A stretch of DNA of 64,000 nt from Chloroflexota bacterium (GTDB lineage Bacteria; Chloroflexota; UBA11872; VXOZ01), in the NCBI GenBank assembly GCA_958295775.1, contig CATQHC010000009.1, positions 868,001 through 932,000 on the forward strand, read 5' to 3'. Numbering within the stretch: the first letter of the stretch is position 1; each line of letters starts with the position of its first letter. The notes beneath the pieces were generated by a model. The model saw nothing but the letters and a program-made list of their open reading frames with translations, did not search any database and was not told where the DNA came from. Below, piece after piece: positions 44,701 to 53,601 of this stretch. A program made the translations under genes and the position numbers.

Positions 44701-46076
44701 AGCAACACGAATGCGGCGAGGCCCATTGCGGCAAGAGGCAGCACGCGCCCAACAAGTGGATTACCGCTTAGGTGGGAGACGCGGGCCAGCGGTCTTATGT
44801 GTCGCAGCCAGGCATGCGCGTCTCCCCGAGCGATCTGATAGACAAGCCAGCAGAGGAAGACTCCCCCCATCACGGCGAGGGCCGGATAGATCGGCAGAAA
44901 ATAACGGCCGGGCCGCGCGAACTGCGCAGCCTGGTACAAATAGAGCGTTAGCACCCACAGCACGACAGGCGCGAAGACCAGATTGCTGTGCCGCACCAGT
45001 TGCCAGATGCCCCAAATCACTCCCAGCCACGCGACGGCAGCAAAGGCCCAACCCATTTCCCATCGAAACATCTGTTCTAAAGGAAACAGCGCGTAATTGA
45101 CCGTGGACCAACTGTACGCAGGCGGAAACTCCGCATCTCCGCTCGCGAGAAAGCGCAGGGTCTCGATATCCTGCGCATAGCGCGGATTGAGCCGCGGATC
45201 CCACCAGGAAGCAGATGCGAAAACGTAGGGCACGCAGAGGCGGAGCACACCATACACGAGCACGCCGCCGATGATAAGGCGGCCGCCGAGGCGCGCGACT
45301 AGCTGGTGAGTGATGACAAAAGCTGGCGGCCGCATCTCCCGCCATGCCCGCAGCAAAAACGCAAAGCCGATCGGCACCGCCAGCGTCGCCACGCCCAGCT
45401 TGCTCGCCAGAGCCAAACCGGCAACAAGGCTCACGCCGGCCAGATCGTACCAACGACCCTCTTCCTGCCAGCGCAGCGCCCACCACAGCGCAAGGGCGGC
45501 AAAGAACGTTACCCAGGTGTCGGTAGTGTAGAAGTGCGCTTGCTGGATCGCCTGCACCGCACAGGCGTAGAATGCGGCGGCGAGGGCTCCTCCCCAGCGC
45601 CCGCCGAGTCGCCGTCCGATGAGAAAGACAAGCAGAATCGTAAGCACATCCAACGAGGCCGTAAGGTACCGGCCTACCAGGTCTATGCCGTCGTAGGCAT
45701 CCTTGTCCACGATGCCGGCCGCGGCCTTGGTGATGAATACGGGCAGCGTGCCGTAGACGAACGAGCCAATGCCTTGGTTATAGGGATTGAGCGGCGAGGT
45801 TTCCGTGTCGAAATATTGCGATAGTGAGTCCGGCCACTGAATCTGTGCCGTCGTTATCGTGATATGGCGTTCATCCGGATGGAGGTGTGTGCTATTGTCC
45901 CAGTCCAAGCCGGTGAAGCGAAACCATGCGCCAACCAGTACGGCCAAGGCGAGCAGCAGCCACGGTCCGTGCCGTGCAACCTCAGCGAAGTGCAGTGAAG
46001 GTGTTCGCCGTGTGAGAGTCGGCTCCGGGGAGTGCTCACCTTCGGGTACTGTTGCAGTTGTCGTGGGATCGCTCAT
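41715..46076 (-). CDS. Giant integral membrane glycosyltransferase: GT39 (PMT-like) fused to DUF2298
   Basis: The 1453-residue product joins two membrane parts. Residues about 40-640 are GT39/PMT-like, with WDNSTHLHPDERHI near residue 75, the Asp-Glu pair of this family, and many hydrophobic helices. Residues about 770-1440 are the DUF2298 (Chlor_Arch_YYY) type, with YGGEKPMDFAHMNALI, YDPWFAGGYINYYYMG and about a dozen more helices. GT39 members transfer sugars from polyprenyl phosphate on the outer membrane face; DUF2298 proteins resemble the same fold and are uncharacterised. The stop and start of the GT4 gene overlap it (46073-46076), so both are one transcript. The product probably decorates lipids, proteins or glycans of the envelope. 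Confidence 0.9.
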   Translation of the reverse strand: MSDPTTTATVPEGEHSPEPTLTRRTPSLHFAEVARHGPWLLLALAVLVGAWFRFTGLDWDNSTHLHPDERHITITTAQIQWPDSLSQYFDTETSPLNPYNQGIGSFVYGTLPVFITKAAAGIVDKDAYDGIDLVGRYLTASLDVLTILLVFLIGRRLGGRWGGALAAAFYACAVQAIQQAHFYTTDTWVTFFAALALWWALRWQEEGRWYDLAGVSLVAGLALASKLGVATLAVPIGFAFLLRAWREMRPPAFVITHQLVARLGGRLIIGGVLVYGVLRLCVPYVFASASWWDPRLNPRYAQDIETLRFLASGDAEFPPAYSWSTVNYALFPLEQMFRWEMGWAFAAVAWLGVIWGIWQLVRHSNLVFAPVVLWVLTLYLYQAAQFARPGRYFLPIYPALAVMGGVFLCWLVYQIARGDAHAWLRHIRPLARVSHLSGNPLVGRVLPLAAMGLAAFVLLGALAWAFAFTRIYAEPVSRVRASEWIYQNVPAGAVLAEEHWDDALPLRLPGQERAPERYQYVQLQVFGADTPEKLEQLLAALHQTDYIVVSSGRTHGVIQQLPARFPMMSQYYRHLFAGELGFAPVRTFTHFPRLFGWEIDDSKAEENFLVFDHPTVHLFVKTDRYDQERLRALLEPHLSALPQTLSPRQLLYNGLLLDGTQSSGVRSGGTWSGYFERGSIVNAVPWLVWWLAVLMLGWLAWPLLWHILPMAPDRGYLLAKSIALLAVAYISWWLANSGVLAAGRASTWLAIALLAAASAWVLRRTWQRFVHFLKVQRTEIVLSEVVFTGTFLFFLWVRLTNPDLWHPFYGGEKPMDFAHMNALIKAGQYPPYDPWFAGGYINYYYMGHQVFGTLIRLLGIVPSVAYNLVVPLVAALLAANVYTFGCTVWRTASRNMRLLAGVGAIVLVTVLGNLDGAVQWFTRLAANAGPNRLRAGWDWLGQTAGNLLRAEPPPGFDYWHSTRLIEGAIHEFPFFTFLYGDLHPHVLALPFTMVIPVLALAFVLSYHLNPIERVRSSGPTLLEWLRPLLRFPTLPLLLLSGFVLGFLRTANTWDYPTYALLLGGAVILVERRGLIRFEIPARVRVVAAAVGLYLVGRMAFGSYLDNYQSFFLGVRSIEDQTPLWQYLVIHGVSLFFVAIFLVRELYRWRAAFDVRLIAILSVLQIVLASVLWQRPIVLLLEITILLALLVALGSPARLPTRLLAGMVALAAVLGIFPEFFAIDGDVGRMNTVFKFYLQAWNLLALAAAATLPLLWQQARLRRFLLPVGALLVLLALLYPLSAIPHRAQQRLVPDLVTLDGTAFMREGVIFDQDREIPLKWDLEAIHWLQDNIDGTPTVLEASIPYFRWGARVSIHTGLPTVLGWDSHEWLQRWEYRPMIEQRKLDIQTIYETADYDLTLKLLRQYGVDYVYLGDLERAYYQGPGLGKFELMSEFGIAPVYRNERVTIYRVEHK

Positions 46077-47278
46077 TCCGTCCCTAGCTCTTGGCTTCCT
46101 GCCTCAGTTGTAGCTGCCAATTCAAATGTGCGGTCGTCTGCGGCAAGCTTGTTCGAGCGATACAGTTCCTCGTGCAGATCGACGGTGCGCTCGTAGTCAA
46201 AGACACGGGCAATCTTGCCTCGAGACATTGCATACGAATTGGGGCTTTCCAGCACCGCTCGCAGCGCCTCCGCGAGTGCCGCGTTATCGCTGGGCGGCAC
46301 AATGCGCCCCATGCCGGTCAGTCGCACCGCCTGCCGACAGCCGGGAATATCCGAGGCAACCACCGGCGTGCCCGAGAGCATTGCTTCTACCTGCACAATG
46401 CCAAATGACTCCATCGGGTTAACACTCGGCAACGTGAGGACGTCGCACGCAGCATAGAAACTGGCAAGCGCCCTCCCCTCCTGATGCCCGAGAAGCACAA
46501 CGCGATCCCCAAATGCCTCCAGTTGGGGACGCAGGCGCCGGTAATAGCTCTCACCAATAACATTGCGGTACTCTCCCGCAATCGCGAGCCGCACATTGGG
46601 CATGCGGCGTTGCACAGCGGCAAAGGCTGCAAGGAGTACATGCAGTCCCTTTTGTTCGGCAAAGCGACCCGCAAACCCAATGAGCCGCCCATCGAGCGCG
46701 TACGCTTCGCGAAAACCAGCTATGTCTGACTCTGTGGCAGCCGCTACCGTGACCGGGGGATGGATGACAATTGCTTTATCTAGGAAGTCGGCTAACAGAT
46801 ACGAGTTTCGGGCAAAGTCCCACGTGTAAGAACACAGCCAATCAGCGCGTCGTGCCGCAAGGCCCTGCATCACGTTGACTACCGTGCCTGCAATGCGATT
46901 GATAAGTCCCGCAGGCAGATAGAGGTCGGTATGTACGGTGAGAATGAGCGGCCTGCGACCGCGATTCACAAGCGCCGCATACGCTGCCTCCAAGAACGGG
47001 AGATGAATGTGGACCACATCATGAGTCTTTAGGTACCGGCCGAGCACCCCAAAGAGTGCAGGCATCACCGGCCCTTTGCTGATGCGCAAGAGGACGGGCA
47101 AGCGTATGATGCGAACGCCTTCAAGCCATTCCTCCTCACTCAGTCCGGGTTGGTGGCGTGATGTCAATACCGTAACTGCATGCCCCCGCTGCACCAATCC
47201 CCGCGCGACCCGGTGCATGTACGCCGTAATGCCGCTGCTGTGCGGCAAGTAGTAGGTTGTGAGATAAAGTATGCGCAT
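46073..47278 (-). CDS. Glycosyltransferase family 4 protein
   Basis: The 401-residue product has a GT-B fold of the GT4 family. The N-terminal domain starts MRILYLTTYYLPHSSGI with the acceptor-side glycine-rich loop. The C-terminal domain has LIGFAGRFAEQKGLHVLL and the donor-site segment PSVNPMESFGIVQVEAM, whose E-x7-E pattern binds the nucleotide sugar. The enzyme transfers a sugar to a lipid or glycan acceptor on the cytoplasmic face. Its stop overlaps the start of the GT39-DUF2298 gene by four bases, so they work as a pair. The tail, after about residue 370, is rich in Ala/Glu/Thr. No signal peptide is present. Confidence 0.92.
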   Translation of the reverse strand: MRILYLTTYYLPHSSGITAYMHRVARGLVQRGHAVTVLTSRHQPGLSEEEWLEGVRIIRLPVLLRISKGPVMPALFGVLGRYLKTHDVVHIHLPFLEAAYAALVNRGRRPLILTVHTDLYLPAGLINRIAGTVVNVMQGLAARRADWLCSYTWDFARNSYLLADFLDKAIVIHPPVTVAAATESDIAGFREAYALDGRLIGFAGRFAEQKGLHVLLAAFAAVQRRMPNVRLAIAGEYRNVIGESYYRRLRPQLEAFGDRVVLLGHQEGRALASFYAACDVLTLPSVNPMESFGIVQVEAMLSGTPVVASDIPGCRQAVRLTGMGRIVPPSDNAALAEALRAVLESPNSYAMSRGKIARVFDYERTVDLHEELYRSNKLAADDRTFELAATTEAGSQELGTE

Positions 47279-47636
47279 AATGACTGCTGGGATTGAGGCT
47301 TGCCCTGCACGCGTTCACTGTCACGTTGGAATCGTCTCACTACTCGCTGCCGCAGACAAGCGGTGCAGCCGCGGGGAACTTGCGTGCAGTGCGCTGAGCA
47401 CATAGGATTGCGAGTGAAGATTCTTGGCAGGCGAGCCCGACTTGGTAGCCAGCATGTATGCTACTACGTATCAACCCGCATCGCTACGCGTAGAGTTTCG
47501 TTGGCGTCCGTTTCGCAGCGCGTCTAGAGTCAGCACTACGGTTTGGCAGCGCGCTCTGGGTAAATGCCCAAGCGTCGGCTAGTGGATCTGCAAGCGTTTG
47601 CACACAGTGCCGGACTAGTGCTGGATTGGCACGTTC
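47279..47636. other. Divergent intergenic region of the glycan block
   Basis: No gene is supported. The region separates the minus-strand GT4 gene from the plus-strand methyltransferase gene and must hold both promoters. No clear -35/-10 pair, known riboswitch or repeat was recognised. Confidence 0.4.
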
Positions 47637-48470
47637 ATGACTACTCCTATTGACACATCCATCACCACCCTGATGTCCAGTGAGATCGATCCCGCGTTTG
47701 CGGTCAGGGCTTCCCTGATATTGCAGCAGCTTGGGTCCATTGAGGCTGGCAGAATCCTCGACTTGGGTTGCGGCCGCGGCTTCTATGCGAAAGCCATCAC
47801 TACCCTCTATCCAGGCGCCGCGGTTGCTGGCGTGGACTACAACGCTGACTACCTTGCCGTAGCTAAGGCGCAGACACACGCCACAACCGTACGACTTGCG
47901 CGTGCCGATGCGCGTGCGCTGCCCTTCCCTTCAGAATCATTCGACGCAGTTGTGTGCTCGGAGGTGCTTGAGCATATTGTCGAGGACGGCGCGGCGCTTC
48001 TGGAGATCAATCGCGTACTCCGCGCTGGAGGTCTGCTGCTCATCTCGGTACCCCACCAGGACTACCCATTCTTGTGGGATCCCCTGAACTGGGTGCTTGA
48101 ACGTGCCTTTGGTACGCACGTGCCTGCCCACATTTGGTGGCTCGCCGGCATCTGGGCCGATCACGTGCGCCTCTATACTGCCGCAGAACTTTCAAGCCGT
48201 ATACGCGCAGCCGGGTTTGTAACCGGATCAACGTGGTTTACCACGCCGCGCTGCCTGCCATTCGCCCACTTCTTGCTGTATGGAATCGGCAAGAACATTA
48301 TCGAAAGCGGACTCTGTCCCTCATTCAATCTATTTGGCCGAAAGTCAGGGCACTCTCGCTTTCTTGTGTGGGCACGGCGCCTCCTTTACGCATTCGACGA
48401 CCCGGACCCGGCGCGTTCTGACGAAACCCCTTCCGTGGGTATTGTAATCAAAGCTTACAAGCAAGCATAA
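47637..48470 (+). CDS. SAM-dependent methyltransferase (tandem copy 1)
   Basis: The 277-residue product is a class I methyltransferase. ILDLGCGRGFYAKAI is motif I, VAGVDYN motif II, ADARALPFPSESFDAVVC the acidic loop and post-I segments, and EVLEHI and LLLISVPHQ follow. Beyond the core is a distinctive aromatic stretch, WDPLNWVLERAFGTHVP then HIWWLAGIWADHVRLY, about 35 residues. It is nearly identical in the tandem copy at 48757. Substrate is unknown. The aromatic segment may dock at a membrane or a lipid. Position beside the GT4 and GT39-DUF2298 genes suggests envelope-lipid or glycan modification. Confidence 0.85.
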   Translation: MTTPIDTSITTLMSSEIDPAFAVRASLILQQLGSIEAGRILDLGCGRGFYAKAITTLYPGAAVAGVDYNADYLAVAKAQTHATTVRLARADARALPFPSESFDAVVCSEVLEHIVEDGAALLEINRVLRAGGLLLISVPHQDYPFLWDPLNWVLERAFGTHVPAHIWWLAGIWADHVRLYTAAELSSRIRAAGFVTGSTWFTTPRCLPFAHFLLYGIGKNIIESGLCPSFNLFGRKSGHSRFLVWARRLLYAFDDPDPARSDETPSVGIVIKAYKQA

Positions 48471-48610
48471 GAGGGTTTCTGCGTAAGCGTCTGTAGCTCT
48501 TTGCCAACACGATCTAATGCAGATCACCGCATACTACTACACTTGGAGCAGAACCCACTACGGCCAAGTTCGTGCACACTCGCTTGATAGCACGCCCCTC
48601 ATACCAAACC

Positions 48611-48641
48611 ATGGTCATCATATTTGACCATAGCGTATAAT
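48611..48641 (+). promoter_or_regulatory. Putative promoter with overlapping operator-like inverted repeat
   Basis: ATGGTCA (48611-48617) and its reverse complement TGACCAT (48625-48631) surround seven bases. A perfect TATAAT lies at 48636-48641. The inverted repeat would cover the -35 to spacer region. It sits about 115 bases before the second methyltransferase gene. Confidence 0.4.
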
Positions 48642-48756
48642 CAAGAGCGCCCTGGACGACGGTTCCGCTCAAAGTCGTGCCATTGTGGCTAGATTGGACA
48701 AACTGTGTATGAGAGCCGTCAATAGTGTCTAGAGTCTATTGCTAGCAAAACCTTCT

Positions 48757-49617
48757 ATGAGGATCCCAGCAAACGAAGCAGTCGCCACACTCTTGCGCCA
48801 CGAGATCGATCCCGCCTTTGTCATGAGGCTCACCATGCTCATGAACTGGCTTAGACCTGCTCGTTTCGGCACAATTCTCGACTTGGGCTGCGGACGCGGA
48901 TTCTATACGGAGGCTATTACGCATATTTACCCACAAGCCACTGCGATTGGCGTAGACTACAACGAAAAGCCCCTTACTCTAGCGAGAGAGCACGAAAACG
49001 CTGCGAAGGCATCGCTCGCGCGGTCCGATGCGCGTATGCTTCCCTTTCCAGCGGAAACTTTCGATGCGGCTATCTGCCCCGATGTATTGGAACACATTGT
49101 AGAACATGACGTCGTGCTCTCTGAGGTTTTTCGTGTGCTGAAAGACGACGGCCTATTGCTCATCACGGTCCCTCACCAGAATTACCCGTTTGTGTGGGAT
49201 CCGGTCAACTGGGTTTTGGAACGCGCTCTTGGAACACATGTGCCCTCGCATATCTGGTGGCTTGCCGGTATCTGGGCCGACCACGTAAGGCTATATACAA
49301 CTGACGAACTCACTCAAACTTTGAATGCGGCCGGTTTCACAATTGAAGAGACCTGGTATACGACCCACCGTTGCTTTCCCTTCTCGCTGATGCTCTTTAG
49401 GATCGGCAGTAATATTGTCAAGCACACAGTATGCCCCTCATTGAATCGTTATAGTGAAGACTTGGGTGCCTCTCGCTGGTTAATGTGGGCACGACGCATA
49501 CTCTATGCATTTCACGACACTGAGCCTTCAAGGGCAGCAGATGTTCCTTCAGCGGGAATTGTCCTCAAGGCGCGTAAGCGGCCGGAGACATCCAATCTCG
49601 GCGGCATGCAGGAGTGA
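48757..49617 (+). CDS. SAM-dependent methyltransferase (tandem copy 2)
   Basis: The product of about 286 residues is a paralog of the gene at 47637-48470. ILDLGCGRGFYTEAI, IGVDYN, SDARMLPFPAETFDAAIC, DVLEHIVEHD and LLLITVPHQ align without gaps. The aromatic WDPVNWVLERALGTHVP and HIWWLAGIWADHVRLY segments are kept. ATG at 48757 is used; a TTG at 48739 would add six residues. The gap of about 290 bases and the promoter-like motif upstream imply separate regulation from copy 1. Conservation is strongest in the aromatic stretch, which suggests that it matters for function. Confidence 0.85.
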   Translation: MRIPANEAVATLLRHEIDPAFVMRLTMLMNWLRPARFGTILDLGCGRGFYTEAITHIYPQATAIGVDYNEKPLTLAREHENAAKASLARSDARMLPFPAETFDAAICPDVLEHIVEHDVVLSEVFRVLKDDGLLLITVPHQNYPFVWDPVNWVLERALGTHVPSHIWWLAGIWADHVRLYTTDELTQTLNAAGFTIEETWYTTHRCFPFSLMLFRIGSNIVKHTVCPSLNRYSEDLGASRWLMWARRILYAFHDTEPSRAADVPSAGIVLKARKRPETSNLGGMQE

Positions 49618-49832
49618 TGAAAGTTCAGCGCATACATAGACTTCGAAAATCAGGGGCAGACTACGCCTGATGCCCTGTCCGATCGGCATCCGGTCTGAAA
49701 TTGAATTGGGTGGACGCTCCGCACTAACCCCTCGCAAACCCAGACATATAGTCGATTCCCGGCAAGACACGAGAGTCGCCACTCCGGTACGCCGGAAGCA
49801 AACAGTCGGTCGCCTTCGCTGAAAGCTATGAC

Positions 49833-50339
49833 TTAGGACGAGTCTGTGGGATCAGGAGCAAGCTTGATTTCCCTCACGGTCCCGACCTCCAGCACCCCGA
49901 AGCGCTTCAACAGGGTGAATTGCAGTTCCACGCCCCCGTGGCTGGGTGTTGTCCACCGCATGAGATAGGTGTCCGGCTCAAGGGTTCCCTGCCACACGGC
50001 AATGGTCGCCTCTTCCTCCACCGCCAGCCGTCCCACCGCTCGTTGCGAGAAGCGCGCCAGCAACTGTTCTGAACTGTTGAAAACCTCGCCGCGGCCCTCA
50101 ATTTCCTCGTCGCCTGAGAACAGTACATCTCCGACATTGCGCACCACGACCGCAATCTCCGTCTGTCCGGCGGAATTCAGACGCACGCTGCTTACGAATT
50201 CCAACCGTCGGTCCCCATCACCGCCGAGATTGCAGCCGACCGCGAGCACACACACAAGGAACATGAAGCCCAGCAAGGCCAACGTGACCACGATGCCGCG
50301 CTTCTGGACCGCAGAAGACACTACGCGCCTAGGTTTCAC
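49833..50339 (-). CDS. Hypothetical lipoprotein
   Basis: The 168-residue product has a basic start (KPRRVVSSAVQKRG), a long hydrophobic stretch and a lipobox LAVGC near residue 36. The mature part is a single beta-rich domain, from LEFVSSVRLNSAGQTEIAVVVRNVGD to the VELQFTLL segment, with an Ig-like or FxLYD-like pattern and no catalytic residues recognised. It follows the M16 peptidase gene by 33 bases on the same strand, so they probably form an operon. It may be an envelope protein that assists or is cleaved by the peptidase; this is only suggested by position. Confidence 0.6.
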   Translation of the reverse strand: MKPRRVVSSAVQKRGIVVTLALLGFMFLVCVLAVGCNLGGDGDRRLEFVSSVRLNSAGQTEIAVVVRNVGDVLFSGDEEIEGRGEVFNSSEQLLARFSQRAVGRLAVEEEATIAVWQGTLEPDTYLMRWTTPSHGGVELQFTLLKRFGVLEVGTVREIKLAPDPTDSS

Positions 50340-50372
50340 CGATCTCGCTAGCCTCCACAGTGGCTACAGAGG

Positions 50373-51638
50373 TCATTGCGTTGCAATTGGGAGTAGCTCC
50401 TGGCTGAGATCGCGCGGACCGATGACGGCGAGCTTTGCCGCGTTTGAGGAAAATATGCGAGCGGCGACCCGATGTATTTCATCTGCCGTCACTGCCTCCA
50501 CGCGGGCCACTGCCTCATCAGCCGTGATGAGTTCGCCGTGAAGCAGTTCGCGCACGCCGCCCCAGCCGGCCACACTTTGCGTACTCTCCAAGCCGAGCAG
50601 GATGTGACCCTTGGTAAACTCCTTTGCCTTGCGCAGTTCAGTTTCCGGCACCGGCTCTTGCAAGCTGCCGACTTGGTCCATGATGCAGCGCAAAGCATCC
50701 GCCGCATTCTCCGGATCGACGCCGCCATACAACGTGAATATGCCGGTGTCGAGCTGATGACGCTGGTAGGAGCCCACACTGTACGCCAAACCACGCTTCT
50801 CGCGGACTTCCAGGAAGAGCCGCGAACTCATGCCTTCGCCAAGTACGGTATTCAGCAGGCCCAGTGCATACCGGTCCTCATCGAACATGGAAAGGCCCGG
50901 GAACGAGAGCAGGATCGTCATCTGCTCCACCGACTCCCGCGCCTCGCCAATGGCGGTTGGCTCTTGCGCGCCACCGCCCCAGGGAAGGTAGTCTGCCGGC
51001 GCGCCATTCGTCCACGCGCCGTAGAGGCGTGCCGCATCAGCCAGCACTTGCTCATGGGTGATGTTACCGGCTACCGCGAGCACGGTGTTCTGCGGGCTGT
51101 ACATACGGCCGCGGTAGTCGTGGATCATCTCCGGCGTAATGCTCTGCACAGTCTCAGGGCTGCCGCCAATGTCCCGGCCCAGCGGGTGCTCCGGCCAGCA
51201 AATCTGATCGCTGAGAATGCTCACCCAACTGCGGGGATCGTCATGATACATGCGCAACTCTTCTAATATCACGCCCTGTTCCCGCTTGAGTTCTTCGTCC
51301 TCGAGGAGCGGATTCAAAAAGATGTCGGCAAGCAACTCCATGGCCAAGGTGTAGTGCGGCTGCGCGACCCGACACCAGTAGTCCACCACTTCCTTGTCAG
51401 TGCTGGCGTTCATAGACCCGCCCACGCCCTCGATGGACTCGCTCACGATCTGAGCCGTCGGCCATTTGTCGCTGCCCTTGAAGAGCATATGCTCAAACAC
51501 GTGGGCAATGCCGGCCTCGGGGTCTTGTTCGTAGCGGGACCCGGCCCGCACGAGCACGAGCACCGATACCGAACGCGTGTGGGGCATTGTGGAAGTGACG
51601 ACGCGCAAACCGTTTGACAGTGTAGACTTTTCGAACAT
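50373..51638 (-). CDS. M16 family zinc peptidase (insulinase-like)
   Basis: The 421-residue product carries HVFEHMLFKG, the inverted zinc motif HxxEH, near residue 50, with a second glutamate expected about 75 residues later (EQGVILEEL). The N-terminus starts with KSTLSNGLRVVTSTMPHTRSV, typical of the family. The two domains expected for half-size M16 proteins are present. Bacterial members of this size often degrade small peptides in the cytoplasm and are often called PqqF/YmxG-like. The ATG at 51638 starts the conserved segment; the frame extends upstream to 51665. GAGGT lies about eight bases before it. It is the first gene of a pair with the lipoprotein. Confidence 0.92.
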   Translation of the reverse strand: MFEKSTLSNGLRVVTSTMPHTRSVSVLVLVRAGSRYEQDPEAGIAHVFEHMLFKGSDKWPTAQIVSESIEGVGGSMNASTDKEVVDYWCRVAQPHYTLAMELLADIFLNPLLEDEELKREQGVILEELRMYHDDPRSWVSILSDQICWPEHPLGRDIGGSPETVQSITPEMIHDYRGRMYSPQNTVLAVAGNITHEQVLADAARLYGAWTNGAPADYLPWGGGAQEPTAIGEARESVEQMTILLSFPGLSMFDEDRYALGLLNTVLGEGMSSRLFLEVREKRGLAYSVGSYQRHQLDTGIFTLYGGVDPENAADALRCIMDQVGSLQEPVPETELRKAKEFTKGHILLGLESTQSVAGWGGVRELLHGELITADEAVARVEAVTADEIHRVAARIFSSNAAKLAVIGPRDLSQELLPIATQ

Positions 51639-52458
51639 AGATGTGCTACCTCTTGTGCTTCTCACTTTCGCAAGGAACGTATATTACTACCCTTACATGA
51701 CGATTGTGACAGTGGTCGTTTGGGCCATTACAGGCCTCCACCGACAGCAAGCCTGTATGCTCACACTTCGGGGCCGCGTTTCCAAACCTGGCAAGAAGCC
51801 TCTGCGCAACCTACTCGTGCTAGCCTCGGCAATGGACATGCGAGGATCCAGGACACGCGCTTGCGCATCTCCCGTTCTGAGCACAGGGAGTCAGGCCGCT
51901 TTGCTCAGCATGAGCAGTCGAAACCCAATCCGGGTGGCCTCTCCAGACCACGTCACACGAACTCATTGTACTCTAGTCGGTAGTCCAGACGCCGATACGT
52001 GCTACGGCGGGCAGCAATTTAGAAACCAAGTTGCAAAAACCCGTAAGAACGACTGCGGAGAGAGGATTTCTGCTCACTTCCCCACTTGCCCGTCACTTTC
52101 AAGCCCTCGCTTAGCGTGTTGCAGTCCTCGCGACCGCTGCAGACGAACCGCACAGCGATGGTTGGCTGCCAAATGCTACATACTGAAGGAGGGCAGTTGC
52201 GTCCGGCTCATTCACGTAGCCGCTTTGAAGGTCTCGCCCAAATCTGGAGGACGGTCTTCATACTTTCTTGAATGGTGTAGTTCACACTAGCCGATACAGT
52301 TAGTATGGGAAGGGCGTCTTGGGCTTGCCTTCGCTTGTAGAATTCGTGCGGCGACTTTGCTCACCGCATTTGGACTGGACTGCCATCAATTGACCGTCGC
52401 AGCTAGCGGTGCAGGGCGCCCTGAAGCAGCCCGGACGAAATGAAAGAGAGGGAAACGT
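51639..52458. other. Long intergenic region without recognised genes
   Basis: About 820 bases separate the divergent M16 peptidase and lipoprotein genes. Only short open frames without family likeness were seen. No repeat family from the rest of the window recurs here. It could contain a decayed gene that I could not identify. Confidence 0.4.
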
Positions 52459-53193
52459 ATGTCCAATTCATTCGCCGCGAGGGCGCTGGCGCTGCTGGTC
52501 GTCACGTGGTTGGCCGTCGGTTGCGGATCCGGCAACGGCGGCGCTGCCTCAGAAGCCGCTTCGCCCGCAATCACCGCCAAGGAACCAGCCTCCAGCCAAG
52601 ACGCAGCGTCAGAGTTCAAAGCTGAGGTGTGGGCCGACAATTGGTTCGCCCTCTATGTCAACGGTGAATTAGTCGGCGAGGATTCCACGCCGATTACGAC
52701 TGAGCGCTCTTTCAATGCCGAGACCATCACCTTTACTGCCACTTACCCACTGACCATCGCCATCGAGGCCAAAGACTTCAAAGAGACCGATTCGGGGCTG
52801 GAGTACATCGGTGAGCGCAACCAGCAGATGGGCGACGGCGGCATCATTGCACAATTCACCGACCTCAATACCGGCAAGATTGTGGCAGTCACCAATAGCG
52901 GGTGGAAAGTGCTGGTGATCCACCGTGCACCCTTGAACCCCGATTGCGAAAAAGCGTCAGATCCCAACACCGCCTGCCGCTTTGAGAAAACGGAAGCGCC
53001 GTCTGACTGGACCGGCGCCGACTTTGACGCGAGCCAATGGGCAATCGCAACCGAGTGGACCGAAGCCGCGGTGCGCCCTCGCGGCGGCTACAACGAAATC
53101 CAGTGGCATGAATCCGCCCGATTGATCTGGGGCAGCGACCTGGAAATAGACAACACCATCCTCCTGCGCCTGACCGTGCCTGCGCCATCTTGA
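52459..53193 (+). CDS. Hypothetical beta-rich lipoprotein
   Basis: The 244-residue product has a signal with lipobox LAVGC near residue 22 and an Ala/Ser-rich linker up to about residue 50. The mature part begins with EVWADNWFALYVNGELVGE, then ITFTATYPLTIAIEAKDF, a pattern of beta-sandwich domains that bind carbohydrates or act as jelly rolls (for example the galactose-binding-like fold). Cysteines at NPDCEKASDPNTACRF may form a disulphide. It is anchored outside the cell. AGAGAGGG lies upstream of the ATG. It has no close neighbour on its strand. No catalytic residue was recognised and the assignment to a fold is by pattern only. Confidence 0.6.
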   Translation: MSNSFAARALALLVVTWLAVGCGSGNGGAASEAASPAITAKEPASSQDAASEFKAEVWADNWFALYVNGELVGEDSTPITTERSFNAETITFTATYPLTIAIEAKDFKETDSGLEYIGERNQQMGDGGIIAQFTDLNTGKIVAVTNSGWKVLVIHRAPLNPDCEKASDPNTACRFEKTEAPSDWTGADFDASQWAIATEWTEAAVRPRGGYNEIQWHESARLIWGSDLEIDNTILLRLTVPAPS

Positions 53194-53601
53194 TCATTCA
53201 GCCCTCGGGAAGGTGGAAGAAGCCTCCATCTCGCTGCTCCGGTCACCTCGCTGATGCGGTGGGTTCCCAAGAGATTCGTCCGAAACTCATCTACCTGACG
53301 TTGCAACTGAACTTCCCCACGAATGAGATCAGTTTCGCTTGTGCCGACAGTAGAGTGAGAACGACTAAGAACGTGAACTATGGCGCAGCCGCAGCTTCAA
53401 CCTGAGAAACTTGCAATTGGTCCCGCTCGGTGCCAGTCCGTTTCCAAGTCTTTCTTGCTCCCAAATGACCGGCTAACCCAGAATCACCGCAGTAACGCCG
53501 GTTCAGACGGTTTTTGGGTCTGGCACCCTTGCATATCGTGATAATGACACGTATACTTATATTTACTATACGTATACTAATTAGGAGGGTTGCCAGCCAG
53601 G
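53194..53601. other. Intergenic region holding the toxin-antitoxin operator
   Basis: No gene is supported in the first 330 bases. The last 60 bases are AT-rich and carry direct repeats ACGTATAC (see the regulatory entry) and the AGGAGGG ribosome binding site of the antitoxin gene. Confidence 0.5.
53549..53577 (+). promoter_or_regulatory. Putative operator with direct repeats of ACGTATAC
   Basis: ACGTATAC occurs at 53549-53556 and 53570-53577, 21 bases apart, which is two helical turns, so both face the same side of the DNA. Each contains the palindrome GTATAC. The AT-rich spacer (TATATTTACTATA) could supply a promoter. Ribbon-helix-helix antitoxins commonly bind such repeats in front of their own genes. 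Confidence 0.5.

Noticed and set aside
51577-52290. Open frame of about 237 codons in the gap after the M16 gene
   Set aside because: Amino-acid usage is not protein-like (many Arg, Ser and Cys without pattern) and the first part is antisense to the M16 gene start.
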